Positions 21,970 to 32,466 are shown, numbered from the stretch's first letter. The stretch: 64,000 bases of DNA from a bacterium (GCA_024742475.1 JANSYI010000032.1:38896-102895), one strand, 5' to 3'. Numbers and translations are program-made. The notes: generated by a model from the sequence alone, not told the origin.

Positions 21970-23952
21970 ATGCGGGTGAAACTCAGGCCGAGCTGCACGA
22001 TGACCGCGAACGTCTTCGAGGAGAGCACCCTGACCCTGTCCGCCAACATCGCCCGCGGCAAGGGCGATCGGGCGAGCGCCAAGTTCATCTTCGAGCAGGA
22101 GGGGGGCTCGGAGACGGTCGAGGCCGCCGAGCTCGAGCTCGGTGGCAAGGAGGGCGGCTCGAAGAAGGTCTCCACCACCGTCACGCTGCCCAAGTGCAAG
22201 GACGACGAGGACTTCTACACGCTCAGCTACAAGGTCGAGTGCAACGGGGCGGAGTACCCCGGCGGCGACTTCAAGATCTGGCTCAAGACCGCCAAGTTCA
22301 AGGCCGTCGACGCCGACGGTGCGGCGCTCAAGGGGGTGCCCCTGAGCTTCAACCAGACGCCCGAGAAGATCTACGTCACCGACAGCAAGGGAGAGTGCCC
22401 GCTCCCGATCAACGCCACGGGGCCGAGCATCGTGACCGTGCACTCCCCATGCTCGGTCGACGAGTGGACGACCGAGGTCGGGCGGCTGCGAGAAGCCAAG
22501 GTCACCAAGAAAGAATACAAGGCGATCATCTCGACGCCGGACGCGTCCGCGACGGCCGAGGACTCGCCCCACAAGCAGTTCGTCAACCTCAAGAACGACG
22601 ACGGCAAGAACCCCAACCAGGCCAGCAAGATCAAGCTCGCCGTCGGGGGCCAGACCGATGAGGAGTGCATCCCCGGCATCCCCGGCGAGGAGGTGCACAT
22701 CACCGTCAAGTTCCACGCCGACAACTCCAAGCGGAACTCCCCCAAGCCGGCGCTCATCGCCGGCGGCTCCACGGTCGAGCCGAACGCGTCGGGGGAGGCG
22801 AAGGGCAAGGTCACCTTCGACGAGAACGGTGTCGCGCAGTTCGAGGTCGAGCTCGGCAAGGCCGGCGGAGACAAGGCCGAGATCAAGGTCGGCATCACCG
22901 ACGCCTGCGAAGACTCCACCTTGTACGTCGAGAACTGGCGACGCCTCTGGTACCAGCTGACCATGCCCAAGGGCGCAGCCGAACCCGACCTCACGCGCAT
23001 GGTCGACGCGCTCGCCGAGGTCTACATCGAATACCTCAAGGAAGGCGAAACGGTCGAAATCGAAGACACCGAGGAGGCCCCCAGCGGCATCTCGTGGTTC
23101 GATGGCGCGTGGGTGGGAGAAGCCGACAAGCTGCTCAACATCGGCGACTACAATCGCGCGCACTTTCACACCAAGTTCGTCGATACGCACACGCCCTGGC
23201 AGGTGCACGTGCTGTGCTGCCACCGTCAGTTCGACGCGGGCGGCAACGAGACCTACGGGGGGCTCGAGTGCGGCAAGGACGACAAGGTCTCGTGGAGTGA
23301 CGGCAGCGACGTCGTCGGGGTCGAGCACAACGTCGGCTCCGCGCTCTTTCCCAAGGGGCTCGACACCGACGCCTCCGCGTTCGTCAAGGGCAGCTGGAAG
23401 GCAGTCGGCAGCGCTGAGAAGGGCAGTCTCGCCGAGGCGGACGTGTGGATCGACCAGGGCTGGTTCACCGTCAAGCTGCCGCAGGCGGCTTTGGACTACC
23501 TCGGCACCGACGCCAGCAAGAAGGTCAAGGTCAAGGTCACCGTCTACGAGATGGCCGGCCCGTACCTGGGGGAGTCGGACGACTACAAGCAGCTCATCGT
23601 CATCGACCAGACCAGCATCGGCATCAACGACACGCTCACGCACGAGCTCGGTCACTCGCTCAATCAAGTCCCGACGACCGCAGGGGAGAAGGCCCCGGGG
23701 CTGAAGACCGAGACCCACGCCCGGGCCTACACCGGCAACGGCCACACTGGGGGCCACTGTGCCGACGGCATGTCCGACGACAACTACGCCGGCGGCGCGG
23801 GAAAGGCGGGCACCGCGTATCAAGGCAACTTCGAGAGCAAGAGCGAATGCACCTGCGTCATGTATGGTGAGGACAACACGGCCTGCACCGGAAAGTTCTG
23901 CGACACGTGCAAACCGTTCGTGCTCGCCGACTCGGTCGCTTCCTTGCACTGA
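21970..23952 (+). CDS. Zincin metallopeptidase resembling type VI secretion effectors
   Basis: The 660-residue protein lacks an obvious Sec signal. Its N-terminal 330 residues look like two or three beta-sandwich modules. The C-terminal domain carries the zinc-protease motif LTHELGHSLNQV (HExxH at about 558-562). This is followed by a downstream His/Cys-rich tail: HTGGHCADGMS, CTCVMYGE and FCDTCKPFV. From memory, zincins encoded beside VgrG in type VI loci have the same order (HExxH, HC, C-x-MxGE, FCxxCxPFV). No VgrG or other secretion gene is in this window, so the delivery route is unknown. ATG at 22000 (MTANVFEES) is an alternative start. It heads a three-gene operon. Confidence 0.78.
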   Translation: MRVKLRPSCTMTANVFEESTLTLSANIARGKGDRASAKFIFEQEGGSETVEAAELELGGKEGGSKKVSTTVTLPKCKDDEDFYTLSYKVECNGAEYPGGDFKIWLKTAKFKAVDADGAALKGVPLSFNQTPEKIYVTDSKGECPLPINATGPSIVTVHSPCSVDEWTTEVGRLREAKVTKKEYKAIISTPDASATAEDSPHKQFVNLKNDDGKNPNQASKIKLAVGGQTDEECIPGIPGEEVHITVKFHADNSKRNSPKPALIAGGSTVEPNASGEAKGKVTFDENGVAQFEVELGKAGGDKAEIKVGITDACEDSTLYVENWRRLWYQLTMPKGAAEPDLTRMVDALAEVYIEYLKEGETVEIEDTEEAPSGISWFDGAWVGEADKLLNIGDYNRAHFHTKFVDTHTPWQVHVLCCHRQFDAGGNETYGGLECGKDDKVSWSDGSDVVGVEHNVGSALFPKGLDTDASAFVKGSWKAVGSAEKGSLAEADVWIDQGWFTVKLPQAALDYLGTDASKKVKVKVTVYEMAGPYLGESDDYKQLIVIDQTSIGINDTLTHELGHSLNQVPTTAGEKAPGLKTETHARAYTGNGHTGGHCADGMSDDNYAGGAGKAGTAYQGNFESKSECTCVMYGEDNTACTGKFCDTCKPFVLADSVASLH

Positions 23953-23963
23953 CGGAACCACGC

Positions 23964-25025
23964 ATGGACAACGGGAGATTCGGTCTCACTGACCACGACT
24001 TCTGGGCGGAGCCCCGCAAGTCGGCGCAAGACCTCATCGACGCGCAGATCGACGCCGAGGAGGACGCGCTCGTGCTCGACGCGCCTCGCGAGGCGTCGAT
24101 CGACAACCGCGACACGCTGCCGTTTGGCACGCTCTACGTTCGGTCTCTCGACGAGGCCGCTGCGCTCGACCCCGAGCGCGCGCTCATCCTCGTCGCCGTT
24201 CGCCACGAGGACAACGCGTTGTTCGTCGGACCGGCGCTACGCAAGGACAAGAAGCCAGGCGCAAACCCGGTGGACAACCCGCCGAAGCCTGGCGTCAAGG
24301 GGAGCTTCTTCGTCGCCGACGCGGTCGAGCAGATCGGCATCCCCTGGTCGCGCGGCACCTACACGATGGAGCTGCTGCTTCGAGAACGCCGGTCGAATCC
24401 GTGCCAGAGCCGCATCGGCGCGCTGCGGACGGACTTTCACGACGACGCGGTCGAGGCCTACGTCGAGGCGCGCCGGCGCAAGGCCGCGGAGGCTCCACCT
24501 CCGTCGGTGTGGCCGCCGCTGCCGGTCATTCGTGGGGCGATCGAACGCACGCTCGACGGCGGCGTCGATCCGTTCCCCAACTACCGTGAGCGCGAGCAGT
24601 CTCCGCCTCTTCCTGCGAGCGCTGGCATCGCCTTCACGATCGACCGCGTCGCCGAGCCCGGGGAGGGGCGTCGGTGTGTACTGCGGGGCTCGTTCAGGCT
24701 CCCGGCCACCGACCTCGAGCGCGTGCCCTTCGACCCCGAGACGGGCCGACTGCTCGACGTGGGCGCTCCGGGGGCGACCGCCGTGCTGCAGATCCACATC
24801 GTGGCCACGGGGACGAAGGTGGTCGGGCCGGTCGTGCTTCCGCTGCGCGTGCCGACCTTCGACGTGGTCCCGCCCGAGGGTGGCTTGGTGACGGGGTTCT
24901 TCAACCTCGACCTGTTTCAGGTCAGCGGCGTGCAGCAGTCCCCGGGCACGTACTTCTTCACCGCGTATTCTCGCGAACACGCCCACGGTCCCGTTCCGCT
25001 GGGCATTCCGCCGAGGCTCCCATGA
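23964..25025 (+). CDS. Hypothetical protein, middle gene of the zincin operon
   Basis: The 353-residue protein has no signal peptide and no recognised domain. It lies 11 bases after the zincin stop and overlaps the next gene by ATGA, so all three are probably one operon. The start is ATG at 23964 (MDNGRFGLTDHDFW); an upstream extension into the zincin gene is not supported. Predicted content is mixed beta with the C-terminal motif GTYFFTAYSREHAHGPVP. This resembles GTWHVYAFCGEHVAGPVS in the next gene, suggesting distant paralogy. An adaptor, chaperone or second effector role is possible; none is shown. Confidence 0.72.
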   Translation: MDNGRFGLTDHDFWAEPRKSAQDLIDAQIDAEEDALVLDAPREASIDNRDTLPFGTLYVRSLDEAAALDPERALILVAVRHEDNALFVGPALRKDKKPGANPVDNPPKPGVKGSFFVADAVEQIGIPWSRGTYTMELLLRERRSNPCQSRIGALRTDFHDDAVEAYVEARRRKAAEAPPPSVWPPLPVIRGAIERTLDGGVDPFPNYREREQSPPLPASAGIAFTIDRVAEPGEGRRCVLRGSFRLPATDLERVPFDPETGRLLDVGAPGATAVLQIHIVATGTKVVGPVVLPLRVPTFDVVPPEGGLVTGFFNLDLFQVSGVQQSPGTYFFTAYSREHAHGPVPLGIPPRLP

Positions 25026-25966
25026 CGACCCGCGCTCTCCTGCTCACCGCGGTGCTGTGCTCGCTCGGGTGCGACTCGGCGGCCACCCAAGAGCCGGTCC
25101 CCAGCGAGCCTCCGGCTGCCCGACAATCGCCTTCCGGCGACGAGGCTGCACCTGAAGCGAGCCCTCCCATGACTGATCGGAAGCCTGACCGCATGACCGA
25201 CCGCAAGCCGCAGACCCACATCTCGGGGGCGACCGATGCCGTCCTCTCCGGGGACGACACCGACGACGCGCTCGAGGTGCTGCTCGACGGGCTGACCGAC
25301 GCTGACCAAACCGGCCTTCGGATCGACGCGCCCTTCGTCGTCGACGCAGGCGCCACCGCGCTTCCGGTCGTCGGCGCGTTCGTCCGCGTGCCCGAAGCGG
25401 GGGAGGCGTTCGAGAACGAGGTCGCGGTGATCGCCACCCAAGGCGATGCGATCACGGTGCAGCCGGCGCTGCGCAGCCCGAAGATGAAGGGCGGCAAGAA
25501 GCGGCCCGCAAGCGACGTCATCCGCGGATCCAACTTTGCCTTCGATGCCCTCGCTCGGCTGTCGTCCGTGGACTTCGCGGTCCCCACGCGCCTGTGGGTC
25601 GGCTACGGCCCCTACCTCTCGAACGGCGTCACGGTGAGGGTCGGGGGCGAGGCCCCGCTTGCGCCCGGGGGGTCGACGTCGGTCAGCCTCGAGGGTCCGT
25701 CGTCGGCGCCCACCGAACCCGGCGGCACGGTGACGCTGTCCGGCACGGCGCCCGCGTCCACGCAGGTGCACATCGTCGCGCTCGGCGGTCCAGACGCGTT
25801 CGTCAGCGCGGTCGAGGCCGACGGCGCGGGGTCCTTCTCGGTCAACCTGCTCGGCGACAACCCGCTGCCCAAGGCCCCGGGCACGTGGCACGTCTACGCG
25901 TTTTGCGGCGAGCACGTCGCCGGTCCGGTCAGCATCGAGCTCACCCCGGGCAGCAAGCCCTGGTAG
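25022..25966 (+). CDS. Lipoprotein, third gene of the zincin operon (possible immunity protein)
   Basis: The 314-residue product has a lipoprotein signal (LLLTAVLCSLG then Cys17), a Pro/Ser/Glu linker (about 20-65) and a beta-rich remainder. Its C-terminus (GTWHVYAFCGEHVAGPVS) resembles that of the preceding protein. It starts at ATG 25022 in an ATGA overlap. A periplasm-facing lipoprotein next to a putative secreted peptidase is the usual place for an immunity protein. That is inference from context; no immunity family is recognised. The stop is 2 bases from the convergent DUF2293 gene. Confidence 0.72.
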   Translation: MTTRALLLTAVLCSLGCDSAATQEPVPSEPPAARQSPSGDEAAPEASPPMTDRKPDRMTDRKPQTHISGATDAVLSGDDTDDALEVLLDGLTDADQTGLRIDAPFVVDAGATALPVVGAFVRVPEAGEAFENEVAVIATQGDAITVQPALRSPKMKGGKKRPASDVIRGSNFAFDALARLSSVDFAVPTRLWVGYGPYLSNGVTVRVGGEAPLAPGGSTSVSLEGPSSAPTEPGGTVTLSGTAPASTQVHIVALGGPDAFVSAVEADGAGSFSVNLLGDNPLPKAPGTWHVYAFCGEHVAGPVSIELTPGSKPW

Positions 25967-25967
25967 C

Positions 25968-26698
25968 TCAGATCATGATCTCGATGAGCGCGGCGGCCTC
26001 TTCGTGCTCGGCGCTCGGTGTGGTCTCGACCTGCTCGAGCGCGTGGCTCAGCGGGCATCGGCCTTCGATCGACTCGCCGCGGCGGTAGCGGGCCAGGAGC
26101 TTGCGGGAGCGCTCGGCGAGCATGCGCCGGACCTCGCGTCGCATGCCCTTGACCCGCGGGATGCTCATGTCGTCGTAGGCGGTGGTCTGGTGCCGCATCC
26201 ACGCGATCGTGGCCGCCTCGGCGCGCCGCTGCACGTCGATGCGCTTCGTTCGAGCGACGGTGCCGCTGCCCACGGGCGTGGCGTGCTCGGCGATGGCCCT
26301 GGCCATGCGCGCCTGCAGGTCGGTATAGCGGGGCGCGAAGGCCAGGAAGGTCGCCACCGCGGCGGTGAACTCCTCGACGTAGGCCTCCTGCTCCTTGGCC
26401 CGGCGCGCGCGGCCGGCTTCGAGGCGCTTGGTGTACTTGGGGTCGGCCTGCTCCGCCGCGCGTTCGGCCTGCAGACGGGCGATCGTCTCGGCGGGCGCCC
26501 ATACGCCCTGCGAGAACGTGCGGCGCCCCTTCTTGGCCCGCACCGTCCACGACGGGCCGGCCGCCTTGACCCGGCGAGTGAGCGCTGCGTCCCCGGGGGC
26601 AAGGTGCTCCCAGCCCGCGGGCACCTCCATCACGCGCCCGTCCTCGGTGCGAGGCCGGCGAGGGTCCTTGGTCTGCCAGAGCTGAAGGGTCTCGTGCT

Positions 26699-26702
<4 letters not shown>
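25968..26702 (-). CDS. DUF2293 domain protein
   Basis: The 244-residue basic protein has a helical middle (about 80-150, Arg/Glu/Ala-rich) and a C-terminal DUF2293-like segment (about 150-225) with TTAYDDMSIPRVKGMRREVR and ERSRKLLARYR. The family is found in bacteria and fungi and has no known function; the basic charge fits nucleic-acid binding, which is speculation. It begins at ATG 26702 in an ATGA overlap with the aspartokinase stop, so the two genes are co-translated although no functional link is evident. Confidence 0.8.
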
Positions 26703-28027
<1,325 letters not shown>

Positions 28028-28103
28028 GGCGCGCAAGGAGTACCAGCACAGCCCGTCGCGGTGGGCGCGGAGGACCCCGAAGATCTGCAGGGCGGCGGCG
28101 CGA

Positions 28104-29798
28104 TCAGCCGGCCGCGGGCGGGACCGAGACGACCCGCAGGCCTGCGCCGCCCGGGTACGCGAAGCTGACCGCCTCGTCGTAGCCGAAGACCGATACCCCC
28201 ACGCGGCCCCGTGCTTCGATGATGTGCTGGCCTTCGTCGACCGGGACTTGGGCGTAGCGAAAGCGCTCGCCGTCGAGGACACCGAGGGACTCGAAGCGGT
28301 CTTCGGGGAGGTCGTCGCCGTCGAGCGTGACGGTCCCCTCGCCCTGGGCGACGATCGAGATGTGGGTCTCCACGTACCCGGCGGGCACCACGAACGCCAG
28401 CCGCGACTCGAACTGCAGCGCCGAGGGGATGATCATCATCGCCGGGTCTCCGAGGCCCGACTCCGAGAGGACCTGGTTGGAGAGCAGGAACTGCGCCATG
28501 CCGAAGGCGTGTTCGCGGTCTTGCGCCGCGACGGTGAAGGGCTGGTCGGTTTGAAACGCGAGCGTCTCGCCGGCGTTGATCTCCGTGGGCGCGCCAGCAG
28601 GGGCGCTGGGGCAGTACAGGAGCTGCGTGCCGTCGAAGGCTCCGGTGAGCCGATACAGGGCAGGGTCGTCGCCATTGCCCGAGACGCTCGGCGGTGGGGC
28701 GACGGCGTAGCGGCTGCTCCATGCGGTGCGCGGGGAGAGTTGGTGTTCGAGATGGTCGGCGCAGCACAGGCCGTCGTCGATCGGCTCGATCGTGGCGACG
28801 TTGCCAGCGAACACCGCGACCGGCGCGTTGGCCCGGATGCGCGTGCCCGAGAGGTTGCCGTCCTCTCCGAGGTCTTGGACCGAGACGATCGTCCACACCT
28901 GCCCGGCGTCCAGCGTCTGCTCGGTGGCGCTCCCGCCCGCCAGCGGGGCCGTGGGGTTGATCGTGACCTGGGTGCCGTCCTGCGTCGCGACCACGCTGAC
29001 GTAGGCGCCAGCGTTGCGCGGCATCGGGTCTGTGGGCCCCTGAGACAGCAGGATCGCCGAGCCCGTCACGGCCACGTAGTCGTCGCCGAGCGCGTGGGTG
29101 GGCAGCAGCAGCGACGCGTCGTTGGAGTACACCTCGGTGGTGTTGTCGAGCGGGTTGAACTGGTACGCGACGATCGGCGTGTCGCTGGCGATGCGATACG
29201 CCAGCCCGTCGAAGCTGCCGAAGTTGGGCTCGACCGACGCCGAGGGCAGGGTAAAGGTGTGGGTCGTGCGTTGGTCGACCTGAGCCGAGGCGAATGGAAC
29301 GTCCTCGCCGGGCAGGTAGACCTCGACCAGCGCGGGGGCGAGGCCGGAGGGATTGCCCACCGAGACCGAGAACTGCTGGTCGGCGGCCGGGGGGCTGTTG
29401 AAGGTGCCGCGGTCGTCGTTGGGCAGGTCGACCGCCCAGAACTCGCAGCCGAGGTTCGTGCTGAAGTCGCTGGCTTCGTCGCATCCAAACTCGAACGTGA
29501 CGCCGCCATCGGGCGCGCCCACGTCGAACTTGAAGCCGTCGTCGGTGGTGCTCGAGCCCGAGGTCGTCGACCCCGTCCCCTCGCCGTCGCCCGGGCGGCA
29601 GTGCGCTGGGGTCACCTCGCCGCCGCCGCTGTCGGTGGCGGCCGAGGTGCTGGGCAGCGCGCCGGTGGGGTTGGGCGGCGTGGCCCCCGACGTCGCGCTC
29701 CCGCTGGTGAGCAGTGGAGGCGGGTTGCCTTCGTCCGCCTCACCACATCCGAGCAGGGTCACAGCAGCGAGCGTCGCGAGGCAGCGTGCCGATCTCAC
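28104..29798 (-). CDS. IgGFc-binding-type lipoprotein
   Basis: The 564-residue product has a lipoprotein signal (CLATLAAVTLLG then Cys18) and a Ser/Thr/Gly/Pro linker (about 20-90). It ends in a long beta-rich region resembling the IgGFc-binding protein N-terminal domain, with FWAVDLPNDDRGTFNSP, YQFNPLDNTTEVYSNDAS and LLLPTHALGDDYVAVTG. This family is enlarged in Myxococcota; the domain name comes from eukaryotic mucin-like proteins and does not imply immunoglobulin binding here. The start is GTG at 29798. A surface adhesion or recognition role is inferred. Confidence 0.82.
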   Translation of the reverse strand: MRSARCLATLAAVTLLGCGEADEGNPPPLLTSGSATSGATPPNPTGALPSTSAATDSGGGEVTPAHCRPGDGEGTGSTTSGSSTTDDGFKFDVGAPDGGVTFEFGCDEASDFSTNLGCEFWAVDLPNDDRGTFNSPPAADQQFSVSVGNPSGLAPALVEVYLPGEDVPFASAQVDQRTTHTFTLPSASVEPNFGSFDGLAYRIASDTPIVAYQFNPLDNTTEVYSNDASLLLPTHALGDDYVAVTGSAILLSQGPTDPMPRNAGAYVSVVATQDGTQVTINPTAPLAGGSATEQTLDAGQVWTIVSVQDLGEDGNLSGTRIRANAPVAVFAGNVATIEPIDDGLCCADHLEHQLSPRTAWSSRYAVAPPPSVSGNGDDPALYRLTGAFDGTQLLYCPSAPAGAPTEINAGETLAFQTDQPFTVAAQDREHAFGMAQFLLSNQVLSESGLGDPAMMIIPSALQFESRLAFVVPAGYVETHISIVAQGEGTVTLDGDDLPEDRFESLGVLDGERFRYAQVPVDEGQHIIEARGRVGVSVFGYDEAVSFAYPGGAGLRVVSVPPAAG

Positions 29799-29908
29799 CG
29801 ATCACGGATAACGTCGCTGGTGACGCGCTGCAAGGAGGGGGCTGTGCCGGGCTGTGGGTTTTTTGCCATCCCTCCCGCATCGGCGCCCCACGCCGGCGCT
29901 GCGGGGCG

Positions 29909-29914
29909 TATCCT
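29909..29914 (+). promoter_or_regulatory. Candidate -10 box (TATCCT)
   Basis: TATCCT ends 7 bases before the ATG at 29922; there is no Shine-Dalgarno. Confidence 0.45.
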
Positions 29915-29921
29915 GGCCGCG

Positions 29922-30638
29922 ATGGTTGCTCGCCAAGCCCTGCTCCAAGCCGCGACGAACTACCTGCGAAGCCATCCCGAAGAACTCGCCCGACTCCTGC
30001 GCAACGCCATGGGCTTGCGCGTCGGCGTCCCGATCGCGGGGCTGCGGTGGCTCGCCTCCCGCGGCGGCGACGGGGGCCCCAAGGACGTCGAGATCGATCC
30101 CGACCCTCCCGGCATCCGCGTCGCTGCGACGCTCGACATGATGGGCGTGCCGGTCCGGGCGCTCACCAGCATCTTCATCGAGCGGATTCGGGCGTCGGAC
30201 GAGGAGCTGAGGCTCGAGATCCGGCTCGAGGGCACGACGCTGCGGGTGCTGGACGACGACGCCGAGTCACCGGTCGCCGCGTTGATCAAGTCGGGCGCGC
30301 TCGACCTGACCAAGAGCGGCTCGCTCGCCTCGCACATGCCCAAGGTCGGCGCGCTGCTCAGCGAGTCCACCGGCAACCGCTTGGTCATCGACCTCATGAA
30401 GCATCCCAAGATCGGCAAGAGCCGAACGGTTCGCCGGGCGCTGGGGCTGGTGTCCTCGCTGGTCACGGTGCACGGGGTCGAGAGCGATGAAGGGCACCTC
30501 GACGTGCTGTTCCGCGCGTTGCCCCGCGGGGTCGGCGGCGCGGCCCGAGCGGTCCGCGATCACTTGTTCAGCGAAGGGCCCCCGTGGGTCCGCGGCATGC
30601 TGCCGGGTCGCCGCTCCGACGCCCGGCCCGGTTACTGA
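29922..30638 (+). CDS. Conserved-looking hypothetical protein
   Basis: The 238-residue protein has no signal peptide or transmembrane segment. The N-terminus is helical (LLQAATNYLRSHPEELARLLRNAMGLRVGVP). The middle is an alpha/beta stretch with IEIDP-like strands (EELRLEIRLEGTTLRVLDDD). Codon use and composition match neighbours, so it is a real gene, but I do not recognise a family. The start is ATG at 29922, just after a TATCCT box. The agmatinase-like gene begins 10 bases after its stop, so the two are probably co-transcribed. Confidence 0.75.
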   Translation: MVARQALLQAATNYLRSHPEELARLLRNAMGLRVGVPIAGLRWLASRGGDGGPKDVEIDPDPPGIRVAATLDMMGVPVRALTSIFIERIRASDEELRLEIRLEGTTLRVLDDDAESPVAALIKSGALDLTKSGSLASHMPKVGALLSESTGNRLVIDLMKHPKIGKSRTVRRALGLVSSLVTVHGVESDEGHLDVLFRALPRGVGGAARAVRDHLFSEGPPWVRGMLPGRRSDARPGY

Positions 30639-30647
30639 CGATCCGCG

Positions 30648-31739
30648 ATGGCACCGCGACGCATCGACACGACTCGCTTCGACGTCGACGGGGCGGGGGA
30701 CCCCGGCGGCAGCATCTTCGGGCTCCCGTACTCCGCCGACGAGTGCTCTGTCGTGCTCGTGCCCGTGCCTTGGGAGCCCACGGTGAGCTACGGGCGGGGC
30801 ACGGTGCACGGACCCGCCGCGATCCGCAGCGCATCGCTCCAGCTCGATCTGTACGATGCCGAGCTCGCGGTGCACGGTCTGGCCCGGCCGTGGGTCTTCG
30901 GCGTGAACATGCTGCCCGAGGACGACCGGGTTCGCGGTTGGAACGAGACGGCGTGCAGGCTCGCGGCGCCGATCGTCGACGCTGGAGGCGTGCCTGCCGG
31001 TGACGCGTCGGCCAAGCGCGTCGACGAGCTCGGCGCGCAGCTCGACACGTGGGTGCATCGCACGACGAGCCACTGGCACGCCAAGGATCGCATCGTCGGC
31101 GTCGTTGGCGGGGACCACTCCGTGTCGTTCGGCGCGATCGAGGCGGCGGCGCAGGCCCACGAGGGCCTGGGCATCTTGCACGTCGACGCGCACGCCGATC
31201 TGCGCGTCGCCTACGAAGGCTTCGCGCGCTCGCACGCGAGCGTGATGGACAACGTGCTCGAGCACGTGCCGGGCGTGTCGAAGATCGTGCAGGTGGGCAT
31301 TCGCGATCTCAGCGCGGCGGAGGCACGTCGGATCGACGCGGACCCGCGGCTGCACACGTTCTTCGATCACGCGCTCCGCAGCGCGCGTGGCCAGACGTGG
31401 GAGTCGCAGTGCGCGGCGATCGTCGCCGCGCTACCCAGCGAGGTGTACGTCTCGTTCGACATCGATGGCCTCGAGCCGTCGCTGTGCCCCCACACCGGCA
31501 CGCCGGTTCCCGGCGGTCTGGACTTCGGCCAGGCCATGACGCTGCTGCGGGTCCTGGGCACCAGCGGTCGCCGCGTGGTCGGCTTCGATCTCGTCGAGGT
31601 GGCCCCGCCGCCGCGGGTCGCAGCGTCCGGCCCGTCGTGCGCCGCGGACGAGTGGGACGGCAACGTCGGCGCACGGGTGCTGCACCGCCTCTGCGGCGCC
31701 GCGCTCCTGAGCCAGGGTGCCCGCGACACGATCTCGTGA
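30648..31739 (+). CDS. speB: Agmatinase/arginase-family ureohydrolase
   Basis: Manganese ureohydrolases split agmatine (to putrescine and urea) or related guanidino compounds. The 363-residue enzyme has all metal-binding motifs: GGDHSVSFG (about 163), DAHADLR (about 182) and SFDIDGLEP (about 270). It also has the N-terminal VLVPVPWEPTVSYGRGTVHGP characteristic of the agmatinase branch. The start is ATG at 30648, 10 bases after the preceding gene. Length is slightly above typical SpeB. The exact substrate cannot be told from sequence; formiminoglutamase- or guanidinobutyrase-like activity is possible. Confidence 0.87.
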   Translation: MAPRRIDTTRFDVDGAGDPGGSIFGLPYSADECSVVLVPVPWEPTVSYGRGTVHGPAAIRSASLQLDLYDAELAVHGLARPWVFGVNMLPEDDRVRGWNETACRLAAPIVDAGGVPAGDASAKRVDELGAQLDTWVHRTTSHWHAKDRIVGVVGGDHSVSFGAIEAAAQAHEGLGILHVDAHADLRVAYEGFARSHASVMDNVLEHVPGVSKIVQVGIRDLSAAEARRIDADPRLHTFFDHALRSARGQTWESQCAAIVAALPSEVYVSFDIDGLEPSLCPHTGTPVPGGLDFGQAMTLLRVLGTSGRRVVGFDLVEVAPPPRVAASGPSCAADEWDGNVGARVLHRLCGAALLSQGARDTIS

Positions 31740-31775
31740 CCGCCCCCGAAGAGAAACGATGCGCAAACAGCGGCT

Positions 31776-31804
31776 TTGACAACCGCCCCGCGTTCGACTA
31801 AGAA
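31776..31804 (+). promoter_or_regulatory. Sigma-70 promoter of tRNA-Pro
   Basis: TTGACA (31776-31781), a 17-base spacer, then TAAGAA (31799-31804): a near-consensus housekeeping promoter. The expected transcription start is near 31811, about 10 bases before the mature tRNA. Confidence 0.85.
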
Positions 31805-31820
31805 ACCGCTCCCTAAAGCA

Positions 31821-31898
<78 letters not shown>

Positions 31899-31900
31899 GA

Positions 31901-31932
31901 AACCCTCGAGGACGACTCCTCGAGGGTTTTCG
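31901..31932 (+). terminator. Intrinsic terminator of tRNA-Pro
   Basis: A 12-bp perfect stem (31901-31912 with 31917-31928, core CCCTCGAGG) with a 4-base CGAC loop is followed by TTTTCG. It begins 4 bases after the tRNA CCA end. Confidence 0.9.
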
Positions 31933-31940
31933 TTCGTTCT

Positions 31941-32045
31941 AGGGGGCCTTCCGAAAAGGCCCCCAGCCGCTACGGCCGGCAAAGCCGGGTTCGTCCATAG
32001 GGGGGCCTTTCAAAAAGGCCCCCGCCGCTACGGCCGGCAAAGCCG
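31941..32045. repeat. Two 58-bp-spaced hairpin repeats
   Basis: Copies at 31941-31987 and 31999-32045 share an inverted repeat of the form GGGGGCCTT...AAGGCCCCC followed by GCCGCTACGGCCGGCAAAGCCG. The stem arms differ slightly between copies but stay paired, which fits selection on the RNA or DNA hairpin. Confidence 0.85.
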
Positions 32046-32466
32046 CCCTGCGCTCCCCCCCAAACGGTCGCCCTGTCGGGCTCCTGCTCGCGTTGCTCGC
32101 CGCGCACGACGAATCTCGCTGGCGCGGTGAGCCGTGCCGGACCACCGGCGAGAGGGCGCCGAAAGAAACGAACCCACCGAAGTGCGGAGGCGAAGGAGCG
32201 GACCCTCCGGGTCCGCGAGCGAGGGCGCCCCGCGTCAACCACCGACGAGAGGCCGCCGAAAGAAACGAACCCACCGACGTGCGGAGGCGAAGGAGCGGAC
32301 CCTCCGGGTCCGCGAGCGAGGGCGCCCCGCATCAACCACCGACGAGGGGGCGCCGAAAGAAACGAACCCACCGAAGCCCGGAGGCGAAGGAGCGGACCCT
32401 ACGGGTCCGCGAGCGAGGGCGCCCCGCGCCCGAACTAGGAGGGGTGAAACGCAGGGCGGCTTTGCC
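32036..32466. repeat. 431-bp non-coding element bounded by 17-bp inverted repeats
   Basis: GGCAAAGCCGCCCTGCG at 32036-32052 is the exact reverse complement of 32450-32466. Between them lie about 90 bases of unique sequence and the 97-bp tandem array. The left arm overlaps the end of the second 58-bp hairpin repeat. Confidence 0.8.
32141..32432 (+). repeat. Three 97-bp tandem repeats, non-coding
   Basis: Copies start at 32161, 32258 and 32355 (exact 97-base period), preceded by a partial unit from 32141. Each copy contains an 8-bp hairpin GCGGACCC-TCC-GGGTCCGC; in the third copy the loop and closing base vary. Because 97 is not a multiple of three, the same peptide-like string appears in different frames, so the open frames across the array are artefacts. 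No protein gene is supported from 31930 to 32498. Confidence 0.92.

Noticed and set aside
21970..25966. Complete type VI secretion or eCIS cluster
   Set aside because: No sheath, tube, baseplate, VgrG, PAAR or ClpV-like genes are present in the window.
28028..28282. N-terminal extension of aspartokinase to 28282
   Set aside because: The extra residues are low-complexity Ser/Arg/Ala from the antisense of the IgGFc-type gene; the enzyme's usual N-terminus starts at 28027.
32141..32432. CRISPR-like array
   Set aside because: Units are contiguous 97-bp repeats with no unique spacers, and no cas genes are nearby.
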